From positions 2,852,001-2,916,000 of the forward strand of contig OZ244866.1 in the NCBI GenBank assembly GCA_965221185.1: 64,000 bases of DNA, given 5' to 3'. This stretch comes from Aldehydirespirator sp965221185 (lineage in GTDB: Bacteria; Actinomycetota; Acidimicrobiia; Acidimicrobiales; Aldehydirespiratoraceae). Under the pieces are notes generated by a model. The model made no database searches, had not been told where the DNA came from, and was given only the letters and a program-made list of their open reading frames with translations. Both the position numbers and the translations under genes were made by a program. Below, one piece after another: positions 1 through 8,385 of the stretch (position 1 is its first letter; every line of letters starts with the position of its first letter).

Positions 1-173
1 CGTTCCCGGCCACCTCCGATCCCCGCTCCACGTCGGTGGGCACCCTGGCGATCCGGCGTTTCCAGCGCCCGGTCTGCTACCAGAACTTCCCGCCGGCCCT
101 GCTCCCCGACGCGGTCCGGAACGGCAACCCCCTGTCACTGGCCCGCCGGATGAACGGAGACCCACAGCTCTAA
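1..173 (+). CDS. C-terminal end of an unidentified protein (partial)
   Basis: An open frame enters from the left edge and stops at TAA 171-173. The visible 56 residues (ending NGDPQL) are rich in Arg and Pro and use codons like the neighbouring genes, so this is probably the end of a real gene. I recognise no domain in the fragment. It is followed directly by the AT-rich promoter of the next gene with no obvious terminator between them. Confidence 0.5.
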   Translation, partial: FPATSDPRSTSVGTLAIRRFQRPVCYQNFPPALLPDAVRNGNPLSLARRMNGDPQL

Positions 174-204
174 TCTCAATTCTTAATTTTCATATCTTTT
201 TGAG

Positions 205-233
205 TTGTGTCATGATTTGTCAACTGCTAGGCT
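205..233 (+). promoter_or_regulatory. Promoter of the coiled-coil gene at 240 (leaderless)
   Basis: A -35 box TTGTGT (205-210) and a -10 box TAGGCT (228-233) are separated by exactly 17 bp, inside an AT-rich stretch. Only six bases separate the -10 box from the ATG at 240, so the transcript should start at or next to the start codon. The same layout, with the same AGTTG at the -35, recurs before the related genes at 5950, 11240 and 54749. Confidence 0.65.
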
Positions 234-239
234 TTAGGC

Positions 240-581
240 ATGGAAGGATCGCTGCTGGAGTTCGTGCTAGCCGTCTTTGCGGCCATGTTGCTGCAGACGT
301 GGTACCTCCACCGGGAGATCCGCAGGTCGCGTGAGGAGTCGATGCGTCACACCGACCGATCCCACGACCAACTGCGCACCGACTTCGAGAAGAGCCACGA
401 CCAACTGCGCACCGACTTCGGCGAGCACAAGGTCATCACCGAGTGCAACCACCGCGCGACGCAGCGGCAGTTCGCCAAACTCGGGGAGGGCCTCGGTGAC
501 GCCCGGGAGCGGCTGGCCCGCATCGAGGGCTACCTGCGGATCGGCTTGCCCGAGCCGCCGGAGGCCACTACCGGCGGATAG
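240..581 (+). CDS. Small membrane-anchored coiled-coil protein, family member 1
   Basis: This 113-residue protein has one hydrophobic segment (about residues 5-20), a basic stop-transfer patch (HREIRRSR) and then a charged alpha-helical region. The helix contains two copies of an 11-residue unit, SHDQLRTDF plus two residues (about 41-62), which is the period of a hendecad coiled coil. It ends in a conserved RERLARIEGYLR block and a Pro/Gly tail. The gene at 5950 is a close paralog with four copies of the unit; those at 11240, 38512 and 54749 share the architecture more loosely. Start choice rests on the leaderless promoter. The function is unknown; a membrane-tethered oligomer with a cytoplasmic coiled coil is all the sequence supports. 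Confidence 0.7.
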   Translation: MEGSLLEFVLAVFAAMLLQTWYLHREIRRSREESMRHTDRSHDQLRTDFEKSHDQLRTDFGEHKVITECNHRATQRQFAKLGEGLGDARERLARIEGYLRIGLPEPPEATTGG

Positions 582-646
582 GGCGTACAAGTGATGCGCG
601 GCGCTTATATGTAGAGCTTGTAACGTCAAGTATGTATCATGTGTCC

Positions 647-877
647 ATGAAGGCGGTGACTATCACGATGCCCGAGGAACTCGACGCCCAGGCGGCAGCG
701 GAGGCACGCCGGTTGGGGATCTCCAAGTCCGAACTGATCCGGAGAGGGTTGGCCGCGGTCCTGCCCGCAGTGGAGTCTGAGTCGAGCAACAATCTTTGGT
801 ACGAACTCGCGGGCTTCGGCTCCCGTGATGTGAGCGTCGAGCCCGGTGAGATCGACGAGATCGTCTACGGCCATTGA
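647..877 (+). CDS. vapB: VapB-type ribbon-helix-helix antitoxin
   Basis: This 76-residue protein opens with a short strand (KAVTITMPEEL) and two helices containing SKSELIRRG, the classic ribbon-helix-helix DNA-binding fold, followed by an acidic C-terminal tail suited to wrapping a toxin. It should repress its own operon and neutralise the PIN toxin next to it. I chose ATG 647 over an in-frame ATG at 632 because a -10 box TATCAT (635-640) lies six bases upstream of 647 and would make the message leaderless. The stop overlaps the toxin start by 4 bp, so the two are translationally coupled. Confidence 0.85.
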   Translation: MKAVTITMPEELDAQAAAEARRLGISKSELIRRGLAAVLPAVESESSNNLWYELAGFGSRDVSVEPGEIDEIVYGH

Positions 878-1284
878 AGTTCGCGGACACGAGTTGGTGG
901 GCGGCTTGGACGCTACCTGGTGATTCGCGCCATCTTGATGCGCTCAGGGCCTTCGCGCTTGTCGGGGACCACGAGCGGGTGCTCACCACGAACCTCGTCG
1001 TGGGAGAGACGTGGACACTTCTGCGGCGCAGGGACAGTCACCGCGCCGCGGTGGGCTTCATCGACCGTGTAGGTGTGCTCGTGTCCGCCGGCAAGCTGGT
1101 CGTGCATGCTGTCACCGCCGAGGACGAGTCGAGGGCGTGGCGCTGGTTGCGCCGCCACGATGAGCGGGAGTACTCGTTCGTCGACGCGGCGAGCTTCGAG
1201 GTGATGCGGGCTCGTCGGCTTCGCGAGGCGTTGGCCTTCGACAACGACTTCGCCGCGGCCGGATTCGTCGAGCTGCGGCCCTGA
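874..1284 (+). CDS. vapC: VapC-type PIN-domain toxin (ribonuclease)
   Basis: This 136-residue PIN-domain protein is the toxin partner of the upstream antitoxin. The four acidic positions expected of a Mg-dependent PIN RNase are present: Asp5 in the N-terminal FADTSWW, Glu45 in VGETWTLL, Asp104 in SFVDAASF, and Asp123/Asp125 near FDNDF. The TTG start at 874 overlaps the antitoxin stop (TTGA). Family knowledge says VapC toxins cut tRNA or rRNA when the antitoxin is degraded; the target here cannot be read from sequence. Confidence 0.85.
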   Translation: MKFADTSWWAAWTLPGDSRHLDALRAFALVGDHERVLTTNLVVGETWTLLRRRDSHRAAVGFIDRVGVLVSAGKLVVHAVTAEDESRAWRWLRRHDEREYSFVDAASFEVMRARRLREALAFDNDFAAAGFVELRP

Positions 1285-1323
1285 CGAGCTCAGTCCGCAG
1301 GGACCTGGTGATGGAGTCTGACG

Positions 1324-2325
1324 ATGGAGCTTGACCGGTTTGAGTGGTTGGCGTTGCGGCGGGAGGAGGCTGTGGATCCTGAGCGGCGGATCGTGGATGC
1401 GCACCATCATCTGTGGGTCCGGGGCGGGAGCACCTATCTGGCGCCGCAGCTGCTGGCGGACATGACCGGCACCCACAACGTCGTCGAGAGCGTGTTCGTG
1501 GAATGCAGGGCGAGCTACGACGCCGAGCGCGAGCCGCACATGCAGCCGGTGGGTGAGACGGTGTTCGTGGCCGGTGAGGCCGACGTTGCCGACGCCGGGG
1601 GCGGACCGACGATCGCGGCGATTGTGAGCCACGCCGACATGATGCTGGGCGACGCCGTCGCGGAGGTTCTGGCCGCCCACGAGGCGGCCGGCGGGGGCCG
1701 CTTCCGGGGGATCCGCCACGCCACCGGCTGGGACCCCAGCGACGAGGTCCACAACAGCCACGGCCGCCCGTTCAAGCACATGATGGGCACGCCCGAGTTC
1801 CGCGCCGGGGCCCGCACGCTAGGCCGGATGGAGTTCAGCTTCGACGCGTGGCTGTTCCATCCCCAGCTGCCCGAGCTGGGCGCGCTGGCCAGCGCCGTGC
1901 CCGAGCTGACGATCGTGCTCAACCACATGGGCGGGCCGCTGGCGATCGGCCCGTACGGCCGTTCCCGCGAGCGGGCCCGGGCCGACTGGAAGGCCTCGAT
2001 GCGGCTGGTGGCGGGTTGCGCGAATGTGGTGCTCAAGGTGGGCGGGATCGGGATGGACATGTACTACGGCACGGGCTGGACGACGCTGGATGCCCCGCCG
2101 GGCTCCGAGGAGGTGGCCGAGCACTGGGGCGACGACGTGCGGTTCTGCATCGACACGTTCGGCCCCGACCGCTGCATGTTCGAGTCCAACTTCCCGGTGG
2201 ACCGCCAGGCGCTGACCTACCCGGTGCTGTGGAACGCGCACCAGATCATGGCCGCCGGCTACAGCGACGCCGAGCAGGACGATCTGTTCTCGGGCACCGC
2301 CACGAGGGCGTACCGGCTGGCATAG
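1324..2325 (+). CDS. Amidohydrolase family 2 protein
   Basis: This 333-residue TIM-barrel metal hydrolase carries the family-2 landmarks: DAHHHLW at residues 25-31 (metal-binding His after the first strand), LNHMGGP at 199-205 and FESNFPVD at 286-293 (active-site Asp region). Relatives include 2-pyrone-4,6-dicarboxylate lactonase-like and other TIM-barrel hydrolases and decarboxylases, so the substrate is open. A weak GGAG lies seven bases before the ATG. It starts 39 bp after vapC but shows no functional link to it. An amidase on the opposite strand follows, so this may be a small carboxylate/amide catabolism pair. Confidence 0.85.
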   Translation: MELDRFEWLALRREEAVDPERRIVDAHHHLWVRGGSTYLAPQLLADMTGTHNVVESVFVECRASYDAEREPHMQPVGETVFVAGEADVADAGGGPTIAAIVSHADMMLGDAVAEVLAAHEAAGGGRFRGIRHATGWDPSDEVHNSHGRPFKHMMGTPEFRAGARTLGRMEFSFDAWLFHPQLPELGALASAVPELTIVLNHMGGPLAIGPYGRSRERARADWKASMRLVAGCANVVLKVGGIGMDMYYGTGWTTLDAPPGSEEVAEHWGDDVRFCIDTFGPDRCMFESNFPVDRQALTYPVLWNAHQIMAAGYSDAEQDDLFSGTATRAYRLA

Positions 2326-2624
2326 GGCTGAGTCCTGCCGAACCCCTGCCGGACCCCGCCAAGAGGCCGAGCGGTCAGGCAACCGTTCATGACGATCATC
2401 GCGAGGCCCCGAACCAGGCCCTGGCCCGAACCGCCCGTGAGTAGCCTCATGTCAGGGTCGCCTCAAATCTGCGCGGGTATTGCTCCTATATGACGGGTTT
2501 CTCTACAGATTTCGGCAGAGGATGGCCCGAGCGGCCCGTGAGCGCAGCGAACAAGAGCGGGAGACGCCGTGCTTCACCGTGAGGCGTTGCCACCTATCCG
2601 CCGCGGCCTCTATGGGAGCCCGCG
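2326..2624. other. Intergenic stretch between two convergent genes
   Basis: About 300 bp separate the ends of the amidohydrolase and the amidase. Short open frames run through it, but none has a ribosome binding site, family resemblance or convincing composition. I see no tRNA, clear terminator hairpin or repeat. Confidence 0.4.
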
Positions 2625-4031
2625 TCAGCCCACATCGACTACTGCGGGGACGATCCCGAGCACTTGCTCGATGTGGCCGGCCAGCGAGAAGAGCCGCGAC
2701 TCCCCGTGCGGTCGTCCTATCAGCTGGAGTCCAACCGGGAGACCGGTCTCGGTCCGGCCGCACGGGATGGTGATGACCGGCAGCGTGGTCGCGGTGACCG
2801 CCGCCGCGATCGACAGCCAGCGGTAGTACTCGCTCGGCGGGAGTCCCTCGCTGTAGCCGACATATCGCTCCTCCACAGCGAAGGGCGACACGACGGCGGC
2901 CGGGCATAACAGCAGGTCGTAGTCCCTCATGAACCCGGCGGCGGTCTCGAAGACCCGGCCCTGCGCCGCGACCGAGCGGCGGACGGCGTGGCCGTCGAGA
3001 GCGAGCCCTCGCTCGATGTTCCACACAAGCTCCGGTTTCAGGACGTCGCGAGCCTGCGGAAGCTCGTCTCCCAGCATGGTGGCGAACAGGAGCGCCCGAG
3101 GGACGTCGAAGGCCGGCTCGGCCTCGGAGAGGTCCGGGTGGTCGTCCACGACGTCGACGCCGTCGCGCTCGAGGGCCCGCATCGCTCGAGTGCAGGTCTC
3201 AGCAACCGCGGTCGACGTCTCGGTCACGCCGAGGTCGACGCTGAAGGCCACCCGGTCCGGCTGCAACGGCTCGGCCGCGGCCCGGCGAAACGGCTGTGGA
3301 GGCGGTGGCTTGCCCAGTCCGGCGAGCGGGCTCTCTCCCACCATGGCGTCGGCAAATAGGGCGAGGTCGCTGATGTCGCGCGCCATCGGCCCCTGCTGGG
3401 AGTGCACCAGGAACGGCGCCACCGATGGTCCGCTCGCGATGCGTCCTGGCGAGGGGCGCAGGCTCGTGACGCCACAGAAGCTCGCAGGGGTGCGCAGCGA
3501 GCCGGCCAGATCCGAACCTTGGGCCAGCCAGGCCATGCCGCTGGCGAGGGCGGCGGCCGCGCCGCCCGAAGACCCGCCGGCGGTCAACCGCAGATCGTGA
3601 GGGTTGCGGGTGGCCCCGAAGACGTCGTTGAAGGTGTTGCCGCCCGCGCCGAACTCCGGCGTGTTCGACTTGGCGTACACCACCGCCCCGTTGGTTTCGA
3701 GCGTCTCGACGACGACGTCGGACCGTTCCGGCACGAAGTCCTCTCGCAGCCGCGACCCGTATGTTGTTCGCACCCCGGCGACGTTGGCGAGGTCCTTTAT
3801 CGGCACGGGCAGACCGGCGAGCAGGCCACGCTCACCGGGCGGGACCGCCATGAGACGGTCGGCGTGGCTGCGAGCCCGCTCGAAGCAGCGGTTGGGCAGC
3901 GCGTTGACCAGGTGGTCGACGGCTTGGACGCGGGCTTGCACTGCATCGAGGGCGTCGTGGGGGCTGATCTCGCCCGCAGCCAGCGCGGCGACGACCTCGC
4001 GGGCGCTCTGCCTGATCAGATCCTCGATCAT
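2625..4031 (-). CDS. Amidase-signature (AS) family amidase
   Basis: A 468-residue member of the amidase-signature family, which hydrolyses carboxamides through a Ser-cisSer-Lys triad. All three residues are visible: Lys79 in VPIKDLA, the cis-Ser in GGSSGG (152-157) and the nucleophile Ser178 in GSDLAGSLR. Length is normal for stand-alone amidases. No GatB or GatC lies nearby, so a GatA role is unlikely. The ATG sits next to a 17-bp tandem repeat occupying nearly the whole gap to the next gene on the same strand, so transcription may depend on that DUF3179 gene's promoter. Confidence 0.88.
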   Translation of the reverse strand: MIEDLIRQSAREVVAALAAGEISPHDALDAVQARVQAVDHLVNALPNRCFERARSHADRLMAVPPGERGLLAGLPVPIKDLANVAGVRTTYGSRLREDFVPERSDVVVETLETNGAVVYAKSNTPEFGAGGNTFNDVFGATRNPHDLRLTAGGSSGGAAAALASGMAWLAQGSDLAGSLRTPASFCGVTSLRPSPGRIASGPSVAPFLVHSQQGPMARDISDLALFADAMVGESPLAGLGKPPPPQPFRRAAAEPLQPDRVAFSVDLGVTETSTAVAETCTRAMRALERDGVDVVDDHPDLSEAEPAFDVPRALLFATMLGDELPQARDVLKPELVWNIERGLALDGHAVRRSVAAQGRVFETAAGFMRDYDLLLCPAAVVSPFAVEERYVGYSEGLPPSEYYRWLSIAAAVTATTLPVITIPCGRTETGLPVGLQLIGRPHGESRLFSLAGHIEQVLGIVPAVVDVG

Positions 4032-4033
4032 GC

Positions 4034-4110
4034 TGCTGCCGCCCTCACGCTTGCTGTCGCTCTCATAATGCTGCCGCCCTCACAATGCTGCCGCTCTCAC
4101 GATGCTGTGG
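4034..4110. repeat. 17-bp minisatellite, about 4.5 units
   Basis: Units start at 4034, 4051, 4068, 4085 and 4102, with the consensus ATGCTGCCGCYCTCACR. The array fills the 80-bp gap between the DUF3179 gene and the amidase start codon, so unit number would change the spacing upstream of the amidase. Confidence 0.75.
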
Positions 4111-4112
4111 CT

Positions 4113-5705
4113 TTAGGGCTCCCAGAGGAGGGTGTCGGGCATGAACTGGCTCCAGGCGAACCAGAACGCCTGATGGCCCACGATCTCGTTGCCGGCGTCA
4201 TCGACGGCTCGCACCCCGCTCCCGTCCGGGCGCAGGGTCACCCCGGCTAGCTCCACAGACCGGCCTTCCTTGAGGGCACCCGAGGCGGCCAGGACCTCGA
4301 AAGCGACCGGGGTGCCGTCGTCGAGGACCACGCCGAAGACCTGGTCGTGCACGCCGAGGCGGCCGTCCACATCGCCAACCGGGAAAATAGGCCCGTGGTC
4401 GTCACGGCCCCGCAGCGGGTCGAGCGCGTAGCTACGGCCGATCCCCCCGTCCTCGGCGATGATCGTGGTGTCGGGGTGGGCGGCCTTCCACTCGCCCCAA
4501 GTGGTGGTGACCACGGTGGCCTGGTTGAGCACCACTCCCTGCTCGCGCAGCGGGCCCGACACCGCCTCGCCGGTGAAGGTGTCGAACACCGACTTGGTCA
4601 CCAGGTCGTACATCACCTTGTTGGACCGGGCTAGCAGACCCGACGTTCGCAGGACGGGGGTGGCCACCCCTTCGGGCACGTCGTCGGTGAAATAGGCCTG
4701 GGCGGAGCCGCACAGCGTGCAGTACGGCATGCCGATGCGGCGCCCGCCGAGGGTGTCGTTGACCATCTCGTGGATTTCCATGATGTGGCGGGGATAGGCC
4801 CGGGCCTCGTCGCCGATCACCACCGCGAACACGAGGCTGTGGTCGGAATACCAAGAGCCGCCGGCCGCGTCGGTCACCGCGGGATCGTCGAGAGCAGGGA
4901 TGCAGCCCGCCGCGCACCCGTTGGGGTCGCCAAGCTCGCGGTCGTCGATCCGCACCCCGCCCCAACTCACGAGACGCCAGTCGATGTCGGCCTCGGGATC
5001 GTCGAAGAGCGGCTCCCAGCGGGGTTCGACCAGCAGGAACAGACGGTGCTTGTAGTCCTCGTAGCCGTCGAAGGCGGGGAGGTCCCATGCGATCAGGTGG
5101 TCGGTGACCGACTGCCACCGGCTCAGCTGCGCCACCGGGTCGTCGTTCAGCCTCACCTCGGTCAGCCTCTCGAAGGCGGAGACCGCCCCGTCGTGGATAT
5201 CGCCGGTGTAGAAGAACCTGAGGAGGTCAGAGATGATCCAGGCCAGCCTCGCGTCTGCCGAGTCTGCGAGGCTGGCGACGGTGGCGCCGCTGAAGCCGCC
5301 CGATTCGAGGCCGAGCCAGATGACCTCGAGGGTGTCGATGATGACCTGGTCGACTGGACCGGTCGGGGTGCCGGGCGCGGGCGGGAACTCGTACCCGAGG
5401 TAGTTGCGCAGGACGCCGCGCTCTCTCGGGTCCAGCTGGGCAGCATCCTGGCCCGACTCGATCGCCGAGGTCTCTGCCTCCGGGGTTTCAGCCGTTGGCG
5501 TTTCAGTCTCCGGGGTTTCAGCGTCCGGTGTTTCGGCGTCCGGCGCCCCAGCCGCGGGCGCCTCAGCCTCCGGTGTCTCGACTGTCGGCGTCTCGACTGC
5601 CGGCGTGGACGTCGGGGCCGAGGCCGTTGCGTCCGTGTCGGTGCCCGAACAAGCTGCGGCGACGAATGCGAGTCCGACCAGCAGGCCACAGGTGCGGGAA
5701 TTCAC
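4113..5705 (-). CDS. DUF3179 domain lipoprotein
   Basis: This 530-residue protein starts with a lipoprotein signal peptide ending VAAACSG, with Cys19 as the predicted lipidation site, so it should be anchored outside the membrane. Residues about 30-88 are a low-complexity linker of repeated TPE/AET units. The rest matches DUF3179 proteins: the hallmark MPYCTLCGSAQAY and a long beta-rich domain. The family has no firmly known function; the Cys pair suggests a redox or metal role. GTG start with a TAGCGT box six bases upstream (5712-5717) again suggests a leaderless message. The tandem AET codons could gain or lose units by slippage. Confidence 0.8.
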   Translation of the reverse strand: MNSRTCGLLVGLAFVAAACSGTDTDATASAPTSTPAVETPTVETPEAEAPAAGAPDAETPDAETPETETPTAETPEAETSAIESGQDAAQLDPRERGVLRNYLGYEFPPAPGTPTGPVDQVIIDTLEVIWLGLESGGFSGATVASLADSADARLAWIISDLLRFFYTGDIHDGAVSAFERLTEVRLNDDPVAQLSRWQSVTDHLIAWDLPAFDGYEDYKHRLFLLVEPRWEPLFDDPEADIDWRLVSWGGVRIDDRELGDPNGCAAGCIPALDDPAVTDAAGGSWYSDHSLVFAVVIGDEARAYPRHIMEIHEMVNDTLGGRRIGMPYCTLCGSAQAYFTDDVPEGVATPVLRTSGLLARSNKVMYDLVTKSVFDTFTGEAVSGPLREQGVVLNQATVVTTTWGEWKAAHPDTTIIAEDGGIGRSYALDPLRGRDDHGPIFPVGDVDGRLGVHDQVFGVVLDDGTPVAFEVLAASGALKEGRSVELAGVTLRPDGSGVRAVDDAGNEIVGHQAFWFAWSQFMPDTLLWEP

Positions 5706-5763
5706 GCCACCACGCTAGAGGCCGAGACCTGGCCGACAGCGCAGCTGAACCACGACTGTCTCA

Positions 5764-5836
5764 AGACCGAGGTGTGAGACCGAGGCACACGACCAAGGCG
5801 CACGGCCAAGGCGCACGACCGAGGCGTGAGACCGAG
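5764..5836. repeat. 13-bp minisatellite, about 5.5 units
   Basis: Units of 13 bp (consensus close to AGACCGAGGCGTG) begin at 5764, 5777, 5790, 5803, 5816 and 5829. They lie between the divergent DUF3179 gene and the coiled-coil gene at 5950, upstream of both promoters. Confidence 0.7.
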
Positions 5837-5914
5837 ATGAATACGCGACTCTGAGGAACTCTGCCGACTAAAGGCGGCTCGGAGAGGGTTCCATGACTTT
5901 CATGCTGTTTTGAG

Positions 5915-5943
5915 TTGCATCATGCTGCATTGCGATGTAGGTT
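5915..5943 (+). promoter_or_regulatory. Promoter of the coiled-coil gene at 5950 (leaderless)
   Basis: The -35 TTGCAT (5915-5920) and -10 TAGGTT (5938-5943) are 17 bp apart, and six bases lie between the -10 and the GTG at 5950. TTTTGAGTTG at the -35 and CATG after it match the promoter at 205-233. Confidence 0.65.
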
Positions 5944-5949
5944 GGAATC

Positions 5950-6357
5950 GTGGAAGGATCGCTTGTGGAGTTCGTATTGGCCGTGTTCTCGGCCATGCTT
6001 CTGCAGACGTGGTACCTCCACCGGGAGATCCGCAGGTCGCGTGAGGAGTCGATGCGTCACACCGATCGGTCCCACGATCAGTTGCTCACCTACTTCGGGA
6101 AGAGCCACGACCAGTTGCGCACCGACTTCGGGAAGAGCCACGACCAGTTGCGCACCGACTTCGAGAAGAGCCACGACCAGCTTCGCACCGACTTCACCGA
6201 GCACAAGGTCATCACCGAGCGCAACCACCGCGAGACGCAGCGTCAGCTCGCCAAACTCGGAGAGGGTCTCGGCGACACCCGGGAGCGGCTGGCTCGCATC
6301 GAGGGCTACCTGCGGATCGGTCTGCCCGAGCCGCCCGAGGCCACAACCGGCGGGTAG
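5950..6357 (+). CDS. Small membrane-anchored coiled-coil protein, family member 2
   Basis: This is a 135-residue near-duplicate of the gene at 240: the same membrane segment, HREIRRSREESMRH, C-terminal RERLARIEGYLR and GLPEPPEATTGG tail. The difference is the coiled coil: four copies of the 11-residue SHDQLRTDF unit (about residues 41-84) against two in the other gene, a length change of exactly two 33-bp units. The first unit has diverged (SHDQLLTYF). The GTG start is set by the leaderless promoter and by alignment with the paralog. The two copies lie 5.7 kb apart in the same orientation and could recombine, deleting everything between them. Confidence 0.7.
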   Translation: MEGSLVEFVLAVFSAMLLQTWYLHREIRRSREESMRHTDRSHDQLLTYFGKSHDQLRTDFGKSHDQLRTDFEKSHDQLRTDFTEHKVITERNHRETQRQLAKLGEGLGDTRERLARIEGYLRIGLPEPPEATTGG

Positions 6358-6390
6358 GGCCAACCGCCAGCGTCGGGGGTCGCCGGGACA

Positions 6391-6538
6391 AGCCGGGGCC
6401 CCCTCGGGGTTGGCGGCGCGGATGGCTGGCACCGCCGAGCGCTTACCATCAGCAGGCAGCACGCCCGGCTGGGACGAGCCGGGGCCCCCTCGGGGTTGGC
6501 GACGCGGATGGCTGGCACCGCCGAGCGCTTACCATCAG
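6391..6538. repeat. Two direct 62-bp repeats
   Basis: Copies at 6391-6452 and 6477-6538 differ at one base and are separated by 24 bp. The second overlaps the last codon and stop of the TPR gene on the minus strand. The unit is GC-rich with no obvious coding role. Confidence 0.8.
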
Positions 6539-8208
6539 GCGGCGGCGCGTTCCAGGCGGCAGACGCATGACGCCTCGATTGGGACGTCGGCCCGGGCCAC
6601 GGCCACATCGAGGCGCTGCTTGATGTGGTTGGCCTCCACGGTCTCGCCCCGGCGGGTCAGGCACTCGTGGAGGCCGTGCAGGCTCCAGACATTGTCGGGA
6701 TGCCAGCAGGCCCGCCGCAGCTGGCCGTCCAGCCCGAGATCGGCCCGGTAGGCGGCCTCGGCCTCGTCGAGGCGGCCCTGCTCCATCAGCAGCGCGCCCA
6801 GAGCGTGGCGGGTGGGCTGCATCCAGCCCCACGGCTCGTCATAGGGCAGGTTGTCGTCAAGCTCGACCGCACGGTTGAGGTGCTCGAAGGCGGCGTCGAA
6901 GTTGGATTGACGGTACTCGATCTCGCCAGCCATCATGGCCTCGCCGACGGCCAGGATGTCGAGGCAGCTGTTATTGAACATGGTGCGGCTCTCGGGGACC
7001 CGATCCCGGGCGGCCACGAAGGCCTCCCGCTCCTGCTCGGCCGTTTCGACCTGGCCGGTGGAGGCGTAGGCCACCGCCCGGGCGTAGCGCATCATGGCGG
7101 TGGTGACGCAGTAGAGCTCCCGGTCCTCGGGGAGGGCGTGGTCGAGGATCTCCTGCCACTTCCCGAAGCGGATCAACACGTGCTGCTTGACCGGCACGAA
7201 GCCTTCGAGCCAGTCGGCCATGGGCGGCGAGCCGGTGCGGAGGAGGTCGGCGGGCAGGGTTTGGATCATCTCGGTGGCCGCGTCCATGGCCGGGCCGTAC
7301 TGGCCCAGGAACATCGCCCCGTACACCTTGAAGTGGTAGTTGTGGCAGCGGTAGGTGGAGTAGAAGTTCATCGGGCCCTCCTGCTCCAGGTACCGGCGGT
7401 CGGCCACGACGGCGGCGGAGTTGCGGGCCACGACGTTCTGGTAGTGGCCGCAGAGGACGTCGATGTGGGTGGGCATGTGGACCAGGTGCCCGGCGTCGGG
7501 GACGAGATCGACGAGCGTGTCGCCGGCCTTGAGGGCCCGCTCCGGATGCGGCGACATCTCCCTGAGATGGATGTACATGTGCAGCAGGCCGGGATGGCGG
7601 TTGGCGCCCTCGGCGTCGAGCTCGGCGAAGGCGGTCTCGAGGACCTCGATGGCTTCGAGGGTGCTGGCGCCCTCGGCCGGCTCGCCGGTGACCAGGTCCC
7701 AGAGTTCCCAGGGGGTGCGGTTCATGATGGCCTCGGCGAACAGCGCGCAGACGTCGAGGTCGGTGCGGTGGGCCTGGTAGACGGCCCGCATGGCGTCGGC
7801 ATAGGCGTCGTTCCAGGGTCCGAAGTCCTCTTCTTCGGGGCTGGAGGGGTAGCGCTCGGCCAGGGCGCCGATCAGGGCCCGCTCGATGCCGGTGGCACCG
7901 TCAGCCGCGCCGGCGGCCGCGGCGGAGGCGGCCAGGGCCCGCTCCAGCGATTGGCACTTGTCGTCGTCGTCGAAGGCTTCCCAGGGCTTGTTGTAGTTGG
8001 GGCCGATGGCGTAGGCGATGCCCCAGTGGGCCATGGCGAGGCCGGGGTCGTGCTCGAGCGCCCGCTCGAAGCAGACGATGGCCTCCTCGTGGTTGTAGCC
8101 GTAGCACCACGCCATCCCGCGGTCGAACCACAGCTGGGCTTCGGAGTCCTGCGTCGTGACCGGCCACCCGAAGGACCCGAGGTCGTAGTACGCGTTGTCC
8201 CTCGCCAT
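6535..8208 (-). CDS. TPR-repeat protein
   Basis: This 557-residue protein is built of helical hairpins of the tetratricopeptide type. The clearest are EEAIVCFERALEHDPGLAMAH near residues 41-61 and GQVETAEQE, FDAAFEHLNRAVELDD and GRLDEAEAAYRADLG in the C-terminal half. There is no signal peptide or catalytic motif, so a cytoplasmic scaffold or a member of the uncharacterised long-TPR family (often annotated only as TPR protein) is most likely. It is followed on the same strand by no partner of known role. A DUF1214 gene lies upstream across a repeat-filled gap. Confidence 0.75.
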   Translation of the reverse strand: MARDNAYYDLGSFGWPVTTQDSEAQLWFDRGMAWCYGYNHEEAIVCFERALEHDPGLAMAHWGIAYAIGPNYNKPWEAFDDDDKCQSLERALAASAAAAGAADGATGIERALIGALAERYPSSPEEEDFGPWNDAYADAMRAVYQAHRTDLDVCALFAEAIMNRTPWELWDLVTGEPAEGASTLEAIEVLETAFAELDAEGANRHPGLLHMYIHLREMSPHPERALKAGDTLVDLVPDAGHLVHMPTHIDVLCGHYQNVVARNSAAVVADRRYLEQEGPMNFYSTYRCHNYHFKVYGAMFLGQYGPAMDAATEMIQTLPADLLRTGSPPMADWLEGFVPVKQHVLIRFGKWQEILDHALPEDRELYCVTTAMMRYARAVAYASTGQVETAEQEREAFVAARDRVPESRTMFNNSCLDILAVGEAMMAGEIEYRQSNFDAAFEHLNRAVELDDNLPYDEPWGWMQPTRHALGALLMEQGRLDEAEAAYRADLGLDGQLRRACWHPDNVWSLHGLHECLTRRGETVEANHIKQRLDVAVARADVPIEASCVCRLERAAA

Positions 8209-8278
8209 CTAAGCCTCCCAACGGTGTCGCGCACGGTGTCGTGATGTGGCCCGAAGGTACTACTCCATGCGGGAGCAG

Positions 8279-8385
8279 TCTCAAAATGCTTCAGAGTCGG
8301 GACAGCAACTCCGGCGTTCCTGCAGCCGCTGAGCTCTCGCCTCCACCCTGTCTCAAAATGCTTCAGAGTCGGGACGGCAACTCCG
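8279..8385. repeat. Two direct 35-bp repeats
   Basis: Copies at 8279-8313 and 8351-8385 differ at one base and are 72 bp apart. The second overlaps the last codons of the DUF1214 gene. Unlike the elements at 45875, 50036 and 63529, they show no clear terminal inverted repeat. Confidence 0.75.

Noticed and set aside
6625..8244. A 539-codon plus-strand frame over the TPR gene
   Set aside because: Exact antisense of a gene with clear TPR motifs; composition is His/Gly/Val-rich as expected for a GC-rich shadow.
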